NCBI GenBank assembly: GCA_035259385.1
Contig: DATFWL010000555.1
Span: forward strand, 1-10,487
Reading direction: 5' to 3'
Length of the DNA stretch: 10,487 bases
Origin: QHWK01 sp035259385
GTDB taxonomy: Bacteria > Acidobacteriota > Vicinamibacteria > Vicinamibacterales > CAVVIG01
Both the position numbers and the translations under genes were made by a program. Below are positions 1 to 7,335 of this stretch, piece by piece (within the stretch, counting starts at the first letter, position 1; each line of letters begins with the position of its first letter). A model generated the notes under the pieces. The model did not search any database, was not told where the DNA came from, and saw nothing but the letters and a program-made list of their open reading frames with translations.

Positions 1-1630
1 CATTGATCTCGGCCAACTCACCATCGTGCCCGGCCTGATCGACGCACACACGCACATGACGTACTACTGGGACAGGACGCCGGGGACGCGGCCGCTCGGC
101 CAGCCGCGGCGGCCGGCCGGCGTGACGACGGTGCTCGCGGCGGAGAACGCGCGGTTGACGCTCGAGACCGGCGTCACCACGGTGCGCGATCTCGGCGCCT
201 CGAACGAGGTCGACTACGCGATGCGCGATCTGATCAACATGGGGCGGATGGTCGGCCCGCGGATGTTCGTCGCGGGCCAGGGCCTGTCAGCGGCGCGCGA
301 TCGCACCGTGCCGGTGCCCGACATGTACCGCCAGCAGGCCGAGGCGCGCATCGCCGCGGGCTCCGACTGGGTGAAGGTCTACGGATCGCGCGGGAGTTAT
401 CAGAGCGTCGACACGACGCAGACGCTGACCTACGACGAGATGAAGGCGGCCGTGGATGCCGCACACGCCAGGAATCACCGCGTCGCAATCCATTCCTACG
501 GGCCGTCTGGCGTCAGGGACGCGGTCCGCGCCGGGGCCGATTCCGTGGAGCACGGCATCGATCTCGACGACGACACGCTCGCGGAGATGGCCAGGCGGGG
601 CACGGTGTGGGTGCCGACAATCGATCACAACCGCTATTACGTCGACGCGAAGGACGAGTTCGGATTCGCGCCGGAGACGATCCCGCCGCTGCGCGCGTAT
701 ATCGAGAAGAACCTCGAGTCGACGCGCCGGGCGGTGAAGGCCGGCGTCAGGATCGCGATGGGATCTGATGCCGTCTACACGATGTTCGGCCAGAACACGC
801 GCGAGCTCGCCTGGTTCGTCAAGGCGGGCATGACGCCGGCGCAGGCGCTCGCCTCGGCGACGACGATTCCGGCCGCGCTGCTCGGCCACGAGCGCGATCT
901 CGGCGCGATCGCGCCCGGCTCCTTCGCCGATCTTGTCGCGGTCGATGGCGATCCGCTCGCCGACGTGGATGTGATCATCAGCAAGGTCCGCTGGGTGATG
1001 AAGGGCGGCGAGGTGGTGGTGGACCGTCGGTCGGGTGGGTCAGGTAGGTCGGGTGGTGGGCCGGGTAGGTCGGGTGGGTCAGGTAGGTCGGATGGGTCGG
1101 ATGCGCGGCGCTCCTCCACTGAAGCTCGCTCGACAGAGTTGCGATCGGCGGAAGCTCGCCAGGACGACGCGCGAGCAACGGGGGAAAGGCTCCGGCCGAA
1201 CGATTCGGACGGCGTCGCTGGACGTCTCGAGCCGAGCGGCTCCGACAAGAAGGCCGTCCAGGATGCGGTGGAGGCGTTCCTCCTCCATCTCGGCGACCAT
1301 GTGTGGGACAAGGTGGCAGCAGACCTTGCGCCGAAGGCGATCATCGTCGTCACGCGGGATCGCAACGGCGAATGGTCGAACAGCTATCAGACCGGCGACG
1401 AGTGGCTCGCTACCTTGAAGCGCAATCCGAACCCGGTGATGTTCCGCGAGCCGATCTCAAACGTCGCGGTGACGATCGACAGCGACCGTCTCGCCTACCT
1501 GAGGGCCGACTTTCAGGTCGTGCGCGACGGACAGGCGCAGTCGAAAGGCGTGGATCAGTTCACGCTCGTCCGCGAAAACGGCGCGTGGAAGATCGCCGTC
1601 GTCGCATACACGTCGCTGCCTGCCCGGTAG
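1..1630 (+). CDS. Amidohydrolase (imidazolonepropionase-like) fused to a C-terminal NTF2/SnoaL-like domain, 5' partial
   Basis: The reading frame is open from base 2, so the true start lies upstream; the GTG at 26 is internal (the frame reads ...LTIVPGLIDAHTH). Numbering from base 2, the metal-binding motif HxH is H16/H18. K125 (DWVKVYG) is the candidate carboxylated lysine, H164 and H184 (SVEHG) are the next ligands, and D256 (MGSDA) is the catalytic Asp, so the active site looks complete. In this family such enzymes are metal-dependent hydrolases, often of Xaa-Pro dipeptides or cyclic amides; the substrate here cannot be told. The amidohydrolase fold normally ends about where this one reads VMKGGEVVVDRR (near residue 342). 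The frame then runs through a repeat-coded Gly/Ser/Arg linker and a charged stretch to about residue 415. It ends in roughly 125 residues resembling DUF4440/SnoaL (NTF2-like) proteins, with the typical ending 'FTLVRENGAWKIAVVAYTS'. The HAD gene starts 15 nt downstream. Confidence 0.9.
   Translation, partial: IDLGQLTIVPGLIDAHTHMTYYWDRTPGTRPLGQPRRPAGVTTVLAAENARLTLETGVTTVRDLGASNEVDYAMRDLINMGRMVGPRMFVAGQGLSAARDRTVPVPDMYRQQAEARIAAGSDWVKVYGSRGSYQSVDTTQTLTYDEMKAAVDAAHARNHRVAIHSYGPSGVRDAVRAGADSVEHGIDLDDDTLAEMARRGTVWVPTIDHNRYYVDAKDEFGFAPETIPPLRAYIEKNLESTRRAVKAGVRIAMGSDAVYTMFGQNTRELAWFVKAGMTPAQALASATTIPAALLGHERDLGAIAPGSFADLVAVDGDPLADVDVIISKVRWVMKGGEVVVDRRSGGSGRSGGGPGRSGGSGRSDGSDARRSSTEARSTELRSAEARQDDARATGERLRPNDSDGVAGRLEPSGSDKKAVQDAVEAFLLHLGDHVWDKVAADLAPKAIIVVTRDRNGEWSNSYQTGDEWLATLKRNPNPVMFREPISNVAVTIDSDRLAYLRADFQVVRDGQAQSKGVDQFTLVRENGAWKIAVVAYTSLPAR
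1029..1103 (+). repeat. In-frame G-rich minisatellite (18/21-bp units) coding the inter-domain linker
   Basis: Four consecutive units begin with GGTCGG: 1029-1046, 1047-1067, 1068-1085 and 1086-1103, with lengths 18, 21, 18 and 18 bp. Units 1 and 3 are identical (GGTCGGGTGGGTCAGGTA). All lengths are multiples of three, so the array keeps the frame and codes repeats of Gly-Gly-Ser-Gly-Arg-Ser type. It begins exactly where an amidohydrolase would be expected to stop. The G-runs at 1051-1053, 1058-1060, 1063-1065 and 1072-1074 fit the canonical G-quadruplex pattern on the coding strand. Confidence 0.85.
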
Positions 1631-1645
1631 CCCCTCATTGCCCTG

Positions 1646-2479
1646 ATGATCCGTCTCATCGCGATCGACATCGACGGCACGCTGCTCGACAGCCGCGGCC
1701 GATTGCCCGACGCGCATCGCGACGCGGTGGTAACGGCGGCGGCGCACGACGTCGAGATCGCGCTCGTCACGGGCCGCAGCTTCCACTTCGCGCGCCCTGT
1801 CGTCGCGCTGCTGCCGATCCCGCTGACGCTCATCTGCAACAACGGGGCGCTGGTCAAAGCTCCGGATGGCGACACGCTCATGCGGCACGTGCTGCCGCGC
1901 GAGGCGGCGCGTCAGATCCTCGCCGAGACGCGGCATCTCGAGGACAGCGTCGCGATCGTGTTCGATCGCCTCGACGAGCGGCAGATCGTCTTCGAGCGGA
2001 TGGACTGGACGCATCCCAACCGGCGCGCCTATTACGAAAAGAACAAGGCGTTCATCGCCGAGGCGCCGGCCCCGCTGGCCGAGATGCTCACCGAGGATCC
2101 AATCCAGGTGATGTTCAACGGCAGCGTCGCGCCGATGCGCGCGCTCGCGGCGATGCTGCGGGCCATGCCGATCGCACGCGACTTTACCGTCGCCGTCACG
2201 GAATATGCCGCGCGCGATTTCTCGCTGCTCGACGTCAACGGCGCCGGCTGCTCGAAGGGGACGACGCTCGCGAAATGGGTCGCCGCGCGCGGCTGGACGC
2301 GGGACGAGGTCGCCGCGATCGGCGACAACCTGAACGACGTCGAGATGCTCGACTTCGCCGGGACGGCGTTCGTGATGGGCAATGCGACCGACGCGCTCAA
2401 ATCACGCGGCTACCGACTCACCGGATCGCACGACGCCGGCGGCCTCGCGGAAGCAATCACAGAGGTTCTAAAGTTCTAA
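1646..2479 (+). CDS. Cof-type HAD-IIB family phosphatase
   Basis: This is a 277-residue protein, the usual length for the Cof/YidA branch of the HAD superfamily, which are cytosolic Mg-dependent phosphatases of sugar phosphates, nucleotides or cofactors. All four HAD motifs are visible: motif I DIDGT with nucleophile D8 and acid/base D10, motif II in 'LVTGRS', motif III K204 in 'SKGTTL', and motif IV 'GDNLND' with D227 and D231. The region between motifs II and III matches a C2-type cap, so substrates are probably small phosphorylated metabolites, but which is unknown. The ATG at 1646 puts Met-Ile-Arg directly before the first beta strand; no Shine-Dalgarno sequence is visible, and the gene follows the amidohydrolase stop by 15 nt, suggesting co-transcription. 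The last codons (V-L-K-F-stop) lie inside the octamer repeat GTTCTAAA, so the C-terminus has been set by that repeat. Confidence 0.93.
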   Translation: MIRLIAIDIDGTLLDSRGRLPDAHRDAVVTAAAHDVEIALVTGRSFHFARPVVALLPIPLTLICNNGALVKAPDGDTLMRHVLPREAARQILAETRHLEDSVAIVFDRLDERQIVFERMDWTHPNRRAYYEKNKAFIAEAPAPLAEMLTEDPIQVMFNGSVAPMRALAAMLRAMPIARDFTVAVTEYAARDFSLLDVNGAGCSKGTTLAKWVAARGWTRDEVAAIGDNLNDVEMLDFAGTAFVMGNATDALKSRGYRLTGSHDAGGLAEAITEVLKF

Positions 2480-2495
2480 AGTTCTAAAGTTCTCG
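2465..2495 (+). repeat. Octamer tandem repeat GTTCTAAA x3 overlapping the HAD stop codon
   Basis: Three perfect copies of GTTCTAAA (2465-2472, 2473-2480, 2481-2488) are followed by GTTCTCG (2489-2495). The second copy supplies the TAA stop (2477-2479) of the HAD gene. It runs into a second array whose units also begin with GTTC. Confidence 0.9.
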
Positions 2496-2566
2496 GTTCG
2501 TGCTTCCTGGTTCTCGGTTCCTGGTTCCTGGTTCCTGGTTCCTGGTTCCTGGTTCCTGGTTCACGC
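2496..2566 (+). repeat. Heptamer tandem repeat GTTCCTG x6 with degenerate flanking units
   Basis: Six perfect GTTCCTG units occupy 2517-2558. Before them are diverged units GTTCGTGCTTCCTG (2496-2509) and GTTCTCG (2510-2516), and after them GTTCACGC (2559-2566). The period is 7 bp, so the array is not frame-preserving. It has no spacer structure and is not a CRISPR. Confidence 0.92.
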
Positions 2567-2590
2567 ATTCCAAATTCCAAATTCCAAATC
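2567..2590 (+). repeat. Heptamer tandem repeat ATTCCAA x3
   Basis: ATTCCAA occurs at 2567-2573, 2574-2580 and 2581-2587, followed by a partial unit ATC. It directly abuts the GTTCCTG array, making three different short arrays in about 125 bp. Confidence 0.88.
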
Positions 2591-2976
2591 TGACGCGAGC
2601 CAGTCCGCAGGCCATTCCTTCTGCGCTGGCTCTGAAAGATCTCGCCGCCGAAGCGACAAGGCGTGTCGCGGCTGACCCGCCGAGCACCTGCGCCCGCGCG
2701 GGTCGCTGCCGCGGCGGCCATGAATCCGGCCTGTTTTGTGGCCACGAGCGCGCGCCTTTCGGTGGCGTACCGCTTGCTACGGCTGTGATGCGTCGGGGCC
2801 ACGCCTGGGTGGACGCCTCGCACGCCGGGATTCGACACGTCGTTCGGGAATTTGCGGGGGTTTCTAGGGCCCTGGCCATCGGGCCGCGTGAAGAACTCGA
2901 CCGTGCCGCGATCTGCGCCGGAAACGCGCCCCGATTCGTGCGTGCCGGCCGCCTGCCCGTTCGGGGAGGTCGCGTG
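2591..2976. other. Intergenic stretch without a recognisable gene; several inverted repeats
   Basis: No protein family or known RNA could be recognised on either strand. The frame of the downstream ABC transporter is open back into the repeat arrays, but its translation here is low-complexity and Arg/Ala/Gly-rich with no resemblance to transporter N-termini. Visible structure includes the hairpin GCGACA-AGGCG-TGTCGC (2653-2669), the palindrome CCCGCGCGGG (2693-2702), and a GGCCC/GGGCC pair near 2868-2886. Remnant coding DNA or a structured RNA is possible but unproven. Confidence 0.5.
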
Positions 2977-2990
2977 GTGTCGGCCCGACG

Positions 2991-2996
2991 TATCAT
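2991..2996 (+). promoter_or_regulatory. Candidate -10 element (TATCAT) for a leaderless ABC transporter transcript
   Basis: TATCAT differs from TATAAT at one base and ends 7 nt before the GTG at 3004, so transcription would begin at or next to the start codon. The same layout is seen at 7324-7329. No convincing -35 hexamer is visible. Confidence 0.4.
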
Positions 2997-3003
2997 TTCA
3001 TCC

Positions 3004-4902
<1,899 letters not shown>

Positions 4903-4910
4903 CGGGGAGT

Positions 4911-4949
4911 GTGAGTGTGTAGGCCCATGGGCCTATCGGTCCTACTCAC
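4911..4949 (+). promoter_or_regulatory. Perfect 16-bp palindrome within a larger inverted repeat between the transporter and zinc-finger genes
   Basis: TAGGCCCATGGGCCTA (4920-4935) is a perfect palindrome. It sits inside a second possible stem: GTGAG (4911-4915) plus TAGG (4920-4923), with TGTG bulged out, pairs with CCTACTCAC (4941-4949). The two folds compete for TAGG. There is no T-tract, so it may be an operator, an attenuator-like structure or a stability hairpin rather than a classical terminator. Confidence 0.45.
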
Positions 4950-4967
4950 CCAATGGACGGAGGCTGT

Positions 4968-5195
4968 ATGTGGTTTCGAACGCTTCGCTGCTCGTTCTGC
5001 CGGCGGTCGGATCACGAAGTCGAGAAGCTGGTCGCCGGCGCGCGCGGCTACATCTGCGACCGGTGCGCTCGTGAAGTGATGCGGATCATCGAATCGACGC
5101 CGCCTCGGGAAGCGGACGCACGCTCACGGCCGGTTGAACTCGCGAGCAGCGAGTGGAATCGCGCGTGGCACTTCGCGAAGGCAACAGAGACTTGA
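4968..5195 (+). CDS. Small protein with a free-standing ClpX-type C4 zinc-binding domain
   Basis: This protein is 75 aa from ATG 4968, chosen because GGAGG lies 4 nt upstream (4959-4963); ATG 4953 is in frame but has no ribosome site. Cysteines C8, C11, C30 and C33 form CxxC-X18-CxxC in the context 'CSFCRRSDHEVEKLVAGARGYICDRC'. This matches the N-terminal zinc domain of the ClpX unfoldase (typically CSFCGKSQ...VxKLIAGP..YICDEC). In ClpX this domain dimerises and binds adaptors and some substrates. Here no AAA+ domain follows, only about 40 polar residues ending in 'SSEWNRAWHFAKATET'. The zinc fold is well supported. A role as an adaptor, decoy or partner of ClpX is inference; a regulator using the same fold is equally possible. 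It lies 65 nt after the transporter stop, with a palindrome between. Confidence 0.8.
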   Translation: MWFRTLRCSFCRRSDHEVEKLVAGARGYICDRCAREVMRIIESTPPREADARSRPVELASSEWNRAWHFAKATET

Positions 5196-5212
5196 AGCAC
5201 GTTCAGAATTAG

Positions 5213-5238
5213 CTCGCTCGCGGGTCGCCGCGAACGAG
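5213..5238 (-). terminator. Terminator-like hairpin downstream of the secreted-protein gene and behind the zinc-finger gene
   Basis: CTCGCTCGCGG (5213-5223) and CCGCGAACGAG (5228-5238) form an 11-bp stem around the tetraloop GTCG. On the + strand one position is a C-A mismatch; on the - strand it becomes a G-U pair, so the structure is fully paired only in leftward RNA. The - strand continues CTAATTCTG, only weakly T-rich. It is 17 nt after the zinc-finger stop and about 115 nt beyond the stop of the leftward gene. Confidence 0.35.
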
Positions 5239-5353
5239 GCCCCGCCGGGCGCCGGAGCCGCGACGAGTGCGTTTCCGGCGAGCACGAAGTGGGGCTGCTC
5301 GCGGACAGGACCCGCCTCGAGCTGATTCGGCAAACGTCTTAGGAATTCACGCG

Positions 5354-5740
5354 TCAGTGCTTGTCCCCGGCTCCGCCGCCGAAGACGTTCACCTGCTGGC
5401 GGACCGCCGCGCGCTGATGGCCGTTTGCGCCCAGCAGTCTCGCGCGCACCTCGTAGATGCCCGGCGGCAAACTGCGGAACTCGAACATGTTGGTGCGCGC
5501 CGCCTTCTCCCCCTCCAGTTGGATTTCGCTGCTGCGATAGAAGTCACTCGATTCGGCGACGATCTCGATGGCCCGGTTCGCGGCGTTGACTTCGACGATG
5601 GCCCGCACGACGAGATTCGCCGGGGCAAAGGCCACCGCCGGCGAGATCTTCATCGTAATCGGCTCCCCAGCGCCCGCCGGCGCCGTCGCCGCCATCAGCA
5701 TTCCAAGAGCACACGCGCAGAACTTCATCGGGGCCACCAT
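5354..5740 (-). CDS. Small secreted protein of unknown function
   Basis: This 128-residue protein starts from the ATG at 5740; an in-frame ATG at 5728 (MKFCACALGM...) is an equally good start, with GGTGG 5 nt upstream. The N-terminus is a Sec signal peptide (hydrophobic core 'ALGMLMAATAPAGAG', probable cleavage before EPITM). The mature part of about 100 residues alternates hydrophobic and polar residues in short beta-strand-like segments ('NLVVRAIVEV', 'AIEIVAESSDFY', 'FEFRSLPPGIYEVRARLLG'), suggesting a single Ig-like or carboxypeptidase-regulatory-like beta-sandwich. I do not recognise the family. The only cysteine lies in the signal peptide and is not in a good lipobox. It is divergent from the M28 peptidase gene across about 160 bp, so the two may share control. 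Confidence 0.72.
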   Translation of the reverse strand: MVAPMKFCACALGMLMAATAPAGAGEPITMKISPAVAFAPANLVVRAIVEVNAANRAIEIVAESSDFYRSSEIQLEGEKAARTNMFEFRSLPPGIYEVRARLLGANGHQRAAVRQQVNVFGGGAGDKH

Positions 5741-5903
5741 TGCACCTGCCGTCGTCTGACTGCCGGAAACCTCCGAACGCCGGCACGTTGTGGCCGCCCT
5801 GCGCGGCTCTGTGAGTGCCGTTGTGCAAGCGGCAGACCACAACCGGATCGCCACAAAACGCACGTGCTGAAGTACGCTGATGACCACCGGAGGACCGAAG
5901 CCG
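5741..5903. promoter_or_regulatory. Divergent promoter region with inverted repeats
   Basis: This spacer separates the leftward secreted-protein gene and the rightward peptidase gene. CGGCAC (5781-5786) pairs with GTGCCG (5815-5820), and within it GCCG (5793-5796) pairs with CGGC (5804-5807). Overlapping the right end is GTTGTG (5820-5825) with CACAAC (5838-5843), spacer 12 nt; a further GTTGTG lies at 5787-5792. These could be operator half-sites. A weak -10-like TACGCT lies at 5873-5878. Confidence 0.35.
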
Positions 5904-7316
5904 ATGCGTCGTCGTGTCAGAGTTGCCGTCGCTCTTCCATTTCTGATGCTTGCCACTACACCCCTCAACGCGCAGAAGGCGCCCGGCGCACATCGCGATC
6001 CTCCCGCCGGCGGCCCAGCATGGCTCGAGGCGTACCGCGCACCGGCGAGCCGGCTGATCGGTGAAGCGGTGAGTAGCACCTTCGCATGGGATCGCCTCGC
6101 GACGTTGACCGACACGATTGGCAACCGCCTGAGCGGCTCGCCGGCGCTCGACCGTGCCATTCAGTGGGCGGTCGCCGAAATGACGCGCGACGGCCTCGAG
6201 AACGTCCACGCCGAGCGTGTGATCGTGCCGAAGTGGGTGCGTGGCGCCGAGAGCGCGGAGATCGTCGAGCCGGCGCGCCATCAGATCGTGATGCTCGGCC
6301 TCGGCGACAGCGTCGGCACGGCCGGCGACGGTGTGCAGGCGGAGGTGCTCGTCGTCCGCAGCTTCGAGGAGCTCGACGCGAGGGCATCGGCGGCGCGCGG
6401 ACGCATCGTGCTGTTCAACGTCCCATTCACCAGCTACGGCGAGACGGTGCGCTTTCGATCGATGGGACCGTCGCGCGCGGCGCGTCACGGCGCGGTGGCG
6501 ATGTTGATGCGCGCCGTCGGTCCGAGCGGGCTGCGCACGCCCCATACCGGCGCGCTCAGCTACACCGCCGACGCGCCGAAAATTCCCGCCGCCTCAATCA
6601 CCACCGAGGACGCCGACCGCCTGCAGCGCATGACCGACCGCGGCGCGCCGGTCGTCGTCCGGTTGAGGATGGAGGCGCACTTCGAGGCCGACGTGGCGTC
6701 GGCCAACGTGATCGGCGAGATTCGCGGGCGCGAGCGGCCTGACGAGATCGTCGTCGTCAGCGGCCACCTCGATTCGTGGGACGTCGGCGCCGGCGCAACC
6801 GACGACGGCGGCGGGTGCGTGGTGACGTGGGAAGCGGTGCGGCTGATGAAGAAGCTGAACCTCCGGCCGCGCCGCACCGTGCGCGTCGTGCTCTGGACGA
6901 ACGAGGAGAACGGCGGACGCGGCGGGATCGGATATCGCGATCAGCACCGCGCGGAGCTGTCGAAGCACGTGCTGATGCTCGAATCGGACGGCGGCGTCTT
7001 CCGCCCGCAGGGATTCGGGTTCACCGGCAGCGACGGCGCACGCGAAACCGTGAAGACCATCGCGACGCTGCTGAGCGGCATTGCCGCCGACCAAATCAGC
7101 CCGGGCGGCGGCGGCGCCGACATCGGACCGAGCATGCAGGAAGCGCACGTTCCCGGCATGTCGCTCGACGTGGACGGGTCGAAGTACTTCCTCATCCACC
7201 ACACACCGGCCGACACCGTCGACAAGATCGATCCGGTCGAGATGGCGAAATGCGCGGCTGCGGTCGCGGTGATGGCCTACGTCGTCGCCGATTTGCCGCA
7301 GCGGCTTGGCGAGTAA
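5904..7316 (+). CDS. Secreted M28 family zinc metallopeptidase (carboxypeptidase Q-like) with inserted PA domain
   Basis: The ATG at 5904 was chosen because GGAGGA lies 9 nt upstream and it starts a clean Sec signal peptide (MRRRVRVAVALPFLMLATTPLNAQ); ATG 5880 would put eight residues before it. The product is 470 aa. After the signal and an N-terminal segment, residues of about 130-260 form a PA (protease-associated) domain, as in plasma glutamate carboxypeptidase (CPQ) relatives. The M28 catalytic part has H288 and D290 (GHLDSWD), the metal-bridging D300 (GATDDGGG), the general base and ligand E334/E335 (TNEENGG), D362 (LESDGG) and the C-terminal ligand histidine in 'HHTPADTVDK' (H432/H433). 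All expected zinc ligands are present, so it should be an active di-zinc exopeptidase releasing amino acids from peptides in the periplasm or outside the cell. Exact specificity cannot be read from sequence. Confidence 0.93.
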   Translation: MRRRVRVAVALPFLMLATTPLNAQKAPGAHRDPPAGGPAWLEAYRAPASRLIGEAVSSTFAWDRLATLTDTIGNRLSGSPALDRAIQWAVAEMTRDGLENVHAERVIVPKWVRGAESAEIVEPARHQIVMLGLGDSVGTAGDGVQAEVLVVRSFEELDARASAARGRIVLFNVPFTSYGETVRFRSMGPSRAARHGAVAMLMRAVGPSGLRTPHTGALSYTADAPKIPAASITTEDADRLQRMTDRGAPVVVRLRMEAHFEADVASANVIGEIRGRERPDEIVVVSGHLDSWDVGAGATDDGGGCVVTWEAVRLMKKLNLRPRRTVRVVLWTNEENGGRGGIGYRDQHRAELSKHVLMLESDGGVFRPQGFGFTGSDGARETVKTIATLLSGIAADQISPGGGGADIGPSMQEAHVPGMSLDVDGSKYFLIHHTPADTVDKIDPVEMAKCAAAVAVMAYVVADLPQRLGE

Positions 7317-7323
7317 AGCAGAC

Positions 7324-7329
7324 TATACT
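7324..7329 (+). promoter_or_regulatory. Candidate -10 element (TATACT) of a leaderless promoter
   Basis: TATACT (one mismatch to TATAAT) lies in the 19-nt gap after the peptidase stop and ends 6 nt before the ATG at 7336. The start codon has no Shine-Dalgarno sequence, so transcription starting at or near the A of ATG is the simplest reading. No good -35 is visible at 17 nt; TTGGCG (7306-7311) is too close. Confidence 0.55.
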
Positions 7330-7335
7330 TTTCGA

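Noticed and set aside
1303..2487. 394-codon open frame overlapping the amidohydrolase end and the HAD gene
   Set aside because: Arg-rich out-of-frame translation of two well-recognised genes; it has no family motifs.
2465..2590. CRISPR array
   Set aside because: Units of 7-8 bp follow one another without spacers.
2820..2880. Resemblance to the 5' end of tmRNA (GGATTCGAC)
   Set aside because: Only the short core matches; no tag-peptide reading frame, pseudoknot pattern or 3' tRNA-like end follows.
2500..2976. Extended N-terminus of the ABC transporter reaching into the repeat arrays (800-residue reading)
   Set aside because: The extra 150-plus residues are coded by tandem repeats and low-complexity DNA, do not resemble transporter N-termini, and better-supported starts exist at 2977 and 3004.
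5267..6064. 265-codon + strand frame across the secreted-protein gene
   Set aside because: It lacks a ribosome site and protein-like composition; the opposite strand has a signal peptide and beta-strand-like pattern.
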